DNA of 64,000 bases from Flaccisagitta enflata (lineage: Eukaryota > Chaetognatha > Sagittoidea > Aphragmophora). Within the stretch, counting starts at the first letter, position 1. Each line of letters begins with the position of its first letter. A program made the position numbers and the translations under genes. The DNA lies in NCBI GenBank assembly GCA_965153355.1, contig OZ231126.1, positions 36,828,001 through 36,892,000 on the forward strand. The letters run 5' to 3'. Of the stretch, positions 60,106 to 64,000 are shown piece by piece. The notes under the pieces were generated by a model. The model searched no databases. It was not told the DNA's origin and saw only the letters and a list, made by a program, of their open reading frames with translations.

Positions 60106-60174
60106 CCAATAGTAGTGACTTTTATGAGTAGGTACAATTTATAGCAGAGAATTAATGTAAACCCGTTAATGAAA

Positions 60175-60595
60175 ATTTCCCTTGAAAATTTTTGCAAAAC
60201 TTGCTGAAAAGTATCAATTTTTGTATATATTTACATATAGATCTCAAGGATATACCAGTTTCAAAATTCTGACTGAAGATTCAAATTCCTGGTGAAATTT
60301 CCAATCATTGGTGAAATTTCCATTCATTTGATAGGTCACACTGTATACTTTTATGAAAAAATATAATTTTCATTTTTCATGCCACCGTTACAAAAAAAAC
60401 AACGGTGGCCTAAAATATGAAAATCTTATTTTTTCATGAAAGTATATAGTGTGACCTATCAAATGATTGAAGATTTCACCAGGAATGTGAATCTTGAGTC
60501 AGAATTTTGAAACTGATATATACTTGAGATCTATTTGTAAATATACAAAAAAAATTGACACTTTTTCACAATTTTTGCAAAAATTTTCATAATGA
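60175..60595. mobile_element. Palindromic element, complete copy
   Basis: Arms of about 200 bp (60183-60385 and 60405-60592) pair almost throughout around the centre CCACCGTTAC...AACGGTGG. Both arms contain GATAGGTCACACT, AGATCTCAAG and AAAATTTTTGCAAAA. The left arm carries a small extra duplication (CCAATCATTGGTGAAATTTC). A second copy begins at 63690. Confidence 0.9.
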
Positions 60596-60723
60596 AGATA
60601 TGATAGACATCATTATTGATGAATTTGCAAAAGAAAAAAAATGATGATCGAGACAAAATGAAAAAACTAATTGTGGATCGCAGCGAAGCAAGATCCACTT
60701 AGTCCTGGGTAAATTTTGATTTT

Positions 60724-61139
60724 TTGCCGTCCTCACTCACCATCAAAACAAACAAACAATATTCTATAATTTTTTTCCTACAAATGTCCTCACTCACCAT
60801 CTTCCAAAGATTTTTTTTCATCCCAAAAGTTTGTCCTCACTCACCAAACCTTTTTTCTTTGATAATCTTTTGTTTTCTTTTCAAAGAATGTCCTCACTCA
60901 CCATTTCTAAGTTTTTTTTTGTCTCAAAGTGTCCTCCTCACCTGATCTTTTTGTGTTACTCTTTATTTCTCTCAATGTACTTCCTCCTCACCAGACCCTT
61001 TTTCTTTGATAGTCTTTTGTTTTTCCTTTCAGAGGATTTCTTTTTATCCCAACAAAAGTGTGTCCTCACTCAACACAATCTTTTGTTTGTAGTAGTCTTT
61101 TTTTCTCTCCATAGATGTCCTCACTCACCAAACCCTTTT
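60724..61139. repeat. TGTCCTCACTCACC-rich tandem repeat, left block
   Basis: Units of about 55-115 bp built from TGTCCTCACTCACCA, TTTTTCTTTGATAGTCTTTT and a TTTTTTTTCATCCCAAAAGT part. Interrupted after CCCTTTT by copy F of the modular element. Confidence 0.88.
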
Positions 61140-61686
61140 GGGCAGCGGCCCCTGAAGGACCGATGACCTATGGTTCCACACAGGGCAATTTTCTCCGGTT
61201 TCCGTTTTCCGTCAGTCCCCCTGGCCTCAAATAAAGCCTCTCAGACTCCGTCCAGACCTTTCTGACCCAAATCAGGCTTCTCAGACCTCAAATCAGGCCT
61301 CCCAGACTCCAAATCAGGCCTCTCAGACTCCAAATCTTCAGCCTCATAGACCCCAAATTAGGCCTCTCAGATCCAAATCAGGCCTCAGACCCAATGTCAG
61401 GCTTTTCAGACCCCAAATTAGACCCCTCAGACCCAAATAAGGCCTTTCACCCCAAATCAAGCCTCTCAGACCCCAAACCACGCCTCTCACACCTAAATCA
61501 GGCCTTTCAGAGCCAAAATCAGACCTCTCAGCCCTCCAAGCCAGCTTCTCTAACCGGAGAAAATTGTCCTATGTGAGATCTGGGTCATACAGCCCCTCAA
61601 GGCCAGCTGCCCCTATCTCTCAAATCTCATTCACACACACTAACCCAGGAGCGCCGGGTACACATGACCATGCTGCCTTTAAACTA
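61140..61686 (+). mobile_element. Modular minisatellite-core element, copy F, inserted in a tandem array
   Basis: The left inverted repeat 61140-61198 (GGGCAGCGGCCCCTGAAGGA) and the right one 61554-61612 match those of copy D. The core and the tail (ACACACACTAACCCAGGAGC, GTACACATGACCATG, AAACTA) also align with D. The flanking array fixes the ends: TTTT at 61136-61139 and TTTT at 61687-61690, with CTTTATAGTCTTTTG resuming. This gives an element of 547 bp and a likely 4 bp TTTT duplication. Confidence 0.85.
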
Positions 61687-62800
61687 TTTTCTTTATAGTC
61701 TTTTGTTTTCTCTTCAAAGAATGTCCTCACTCATTTTTTCTTAGGAGATTTTTTCATCCCAAAAATGTGTCCTCACTCACTACAATCTTTTGTTTGTAGT
61801 AGTCTTTTTACTGCTACTCAATAGATGTCTCACTCACTGCAGACCTTTTTTTCTTTGATAGTCTTTTGTTTTCTTTTTCAAAGGATTTTTTTCCCAAAGT
61901 CTCACCTGATATTTTATTTGTGGTAGTAGTCTTTTTCTCTTTGCATAATTTCTTCACCTACAACCCTTTTTCTTTGATAGCCTTTTTTTTATTTTTCCAA
62001 AAAAATGTCCTCACTCACTATTTCCTAATAATTTTTTTCCATCCCAAGAGTTTGTCCTCACTCATCACAATCTCATGTTTGAAATAGTTTTTTTTCTCTC
62101 AGTCCTCACTCACCAGACCCTTTTTCTTTAATAGCCTTTGTTTTTATGTTCAAAGAATGTCCTCACTCACTATTCCTAAGGATTTTTTTCATCTCAAAAG
62201 TGTGTCCTCACTCACCACAATCTTTTGTTTGTTGTAGTCTTTTTTCTCTCCACTTGGATGTCCTCACTCACCCAGACCTTTTTTTTTTGATAGCCTTTTT
62301 TTTTTATTTTCAAAGAATGTCCTCTTACCATTTCTAGGATTTTTTTTCATCCCAAAAATGTGTCCTCACTCACCACAATCTTGAATGTGTCCTCACCTTA
62401 GTCTTTTGTTTGTGTTATTTTTTTTTCTCTCAAGATGTCTTCACATGTCTCTATATAAATCTTTTGTTTCATTCATATCATTCAGTTATTTTTTTATCCC
62501 CTAAATGTGTCCTCACCATAGTCTTTTGTTTGTATTATTTTTTTTTCTTACAAGATGTTTCTACTTGTCTCTATGTAAATCTTTTGTTTCATCCATATCA
62601 TTCAGTTATTTTTTTGATCCCCAAAATGTGTCCTCACCTTTGTCTTTTGTTTGTGTTATTTTTTTTTCTCTCAAGATGTCTCCACTTATCTCTAAGTATC
62701 AATCTTTAGTTTTTTCCACCTCATCATCAATCATCAATCATCGATCATATTTTTATCCCAAACTTTTTCTATCTCAAAATATCCTCACCTGTCTTTTGTT
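61687..62800. repeat. TGTCCTCACTCACC-rich tandem repeat, right block
   Basis: Continuation of the left block. Towards the right end the unit changes to a 125-130 bp form (TGTGTCCTCACCTTAGTCTT, TCAAGATGTCT.CAC, CTTTTGTTTCAT.CATATCAT) repeated about three times. Confidence 0.88.
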
Positions 62801-62873
62801 TAAGTTTGTCTTAATTCATCTACCAGATGTTTTAAACTTAATCTCATTTGCCTTTTGTCCCTGCTTGATTTTT

Positions 62874-63080
62874 GGTCGCGTGCTACGTGACTCTGCAACC
62901 AACTTTGTTCGTCCGTCCGTCTGTCGGTCTGTCGGTCCGTCCGTCCGTCCGTTCGTCACACTTTACTTTTTTGGGTTTTTTGCGGTCTTTGACGCCTGTC
63001 CTACCCCAAAATGATGGAGTAGTGTAATGCTGCCCACCCGCCGCTGGCGACCCATTTAGCCGTGTATCCGACCTTGTTTT
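62874..63080 (+). repeat. CGCGAC-hairpin dispersed repeat, complete copy
   Basis: Head GGTCGCGTGCTACGTGACTC, then TGCAACCAACTTTGTTCGTC, a CCGT/CTGT tract, TTACTTTTTTGGGTTTTTTG (as in the 37883 copy), CTGCCCACCCGCCG and AGCCGTGTATCCGACCTTGT. Confidence 0.85.
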
Positions 63081-63092
63081 CATACCATAAGG

Positions 63093-63127
63093 GAAGAGAG
63101 AGAGAGAGAGAGAGGGAGGGAGAGAGT

Positions 63128-63182
<55 letters not shown>

Positions 63183-63254
63183 AGAGAGAGAGAGAGTGAG
63201 GCAGAGAGAGAAAGAGAGAGAGAGAGAGAAGAAGAAGAAAAAGAGAGAGAGACA
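63093..63254. repeat. (GA)n-rich microsatellite
   Basis: Impure GA tract with several breaks. Confidence 0.96.
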
Positions 63255-63359
63255 TTTCAGCTATCAGAATACTGCATGGAACTTAAAATGTCATAATTTT
63301 AACTTAATTCACTTATAGTTCAGGGTTTTTTTTATCTAAATTTTATATGAATTTGTATG

Positions 63360-63620
63360 TATTATGCATAATATAAAATATCTAAAAAAGTAAAAAATAA
63401 AAAGTTACAAGAAAAAAAATTAAAAAAAAAAAAAGTGAAAAAGTGAAAAAATATAAAAATTAAGAAAAATGAAAATTTGAAAATGTGAAAAAAATAAAAG
63501 AAATAGAAGTAAAAAAAGAAAATGCAAAGCAAAAAAAAAAAAAAAAATAAATAAATGAAAATAATAAATGAAAAATGAAAAAAATTCATTATAAAAAAAA
63601 CAAAAAAAAAACAACAAATA
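63360..63620. repeat. A-rich low-complexity stretch
   Basis: Mostly AAAAAA with T or G breaks (AAAAAATGAAAAA words). Confidence 0.9.
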
Positions 63621-63689
63621 AACATCGCGATCCACAGTATTGGCAACAGCCCCTGGTTAGATTTATGGCTCCTTTTTTTTAAGGGTTTA

Positions 63690-64000
63690 CATCAATTTCC
63701 CTTGAAAATTTTTGCAAAAATTGTTAAAAAGTGTCAATTTTTATATATATTTACAAATAGATCTCAAGGATATATCAGTTTCAAAATTCTGACTCAAGAT
63801 TCACATTCCTGGTGAAATTTCCAATCATTTGATAGGTCACACTATATACTTTCATGAAAAAATAAGATTTTCATATTTTAGGCCACCGTTGCTTTCTTTG
63901 TAACGGTGGCATAGAAAATGAAAATCTTATTTTTTCATGAAAGTATATAGTGTGACCTATCAAATGATTGGAAATTTCACCAGGAATGTGAATCTTCAGT
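63690..64000. mobile_element. Palindromic element, second copy, cut by window end
   Basis: Left arm 63698-63890, centre CCACCGTTGC...TAACGGTGGC and the first half of the right arm match the element at 60175-60595. The right arm runs off the window. Confidence 0.9.

Overview
This window is invertebrate-animal genomic DNA, probably from a repeat-rich genome. It is AT-rich and gene-poor, with long GA, CT, GT and GAAA microsatellites. It carries a BEL/Pao-type retrotransposon, a class known only from animals, and parts of one spliced gene for a multi-pass membrane protein. I saw no rRNA, tRNA, operon or CRISPR. I cannot name the species.

Layout. 1-993 and 9215-17397 are two parts of one satellite array with a unit of about 948-971 bp. 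An 8,221 bp segment (994-9214) splits the array at a duplicated TTAA and has imperfect terminal inverted repeats; it holds minisatellites, fold-back elements and small dispersed repeats but no transposase. 17398-20121 is mostly unique DNA with three long GA tracts. 20127-33273 is one minus-strand BEL/Pao element of 13.1 kb, with LTRs of about 910 bp and a perfect 5 bp target duplication (CACGT). Its gag and pol are cut by frameshifts. It also has a glutamine-rich block in front of the capsid region and a third reading-frame region after pol. 33274-37900 holds a TA-flanked MITE, inverted CT/GA tracts and a 1 kb minisatellite.

38-47 kb holds several copies of an apparently undescribed modular element (59 bp inverted repeats around a minisatellite core, then a conserved tail), inserted in polypyrimidine or T-rich tracts, plus the 3' exon of the membrane-protein gene (45537-46506, minus). 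47-56 kb, the large intron of that gene, is AT-rich with duplications and hairpins. The first coding exon is at 56441-57123 (minus). 57-64 kb holds more copies of the modular element, a TGTCCTCACTCACC-rich array, two copies of a palindromic element and an A-rich end.

The only likely host gene is the membrane protein, tentatively XK-related: two phase-compatible exons would give about 550 residues with an E/A-repeat tail. Everything else is mobile or tandem-repeat DNA. The strongest unexplained signals are the modular element family, a dispersed repeat headed by a hairpin (AGTCGCG...CGCGACT) whose arms covary between copies, two perfect direct repeats of about 80 bp flanking unrelated inserts, and the extra coding regions of the BEL element.
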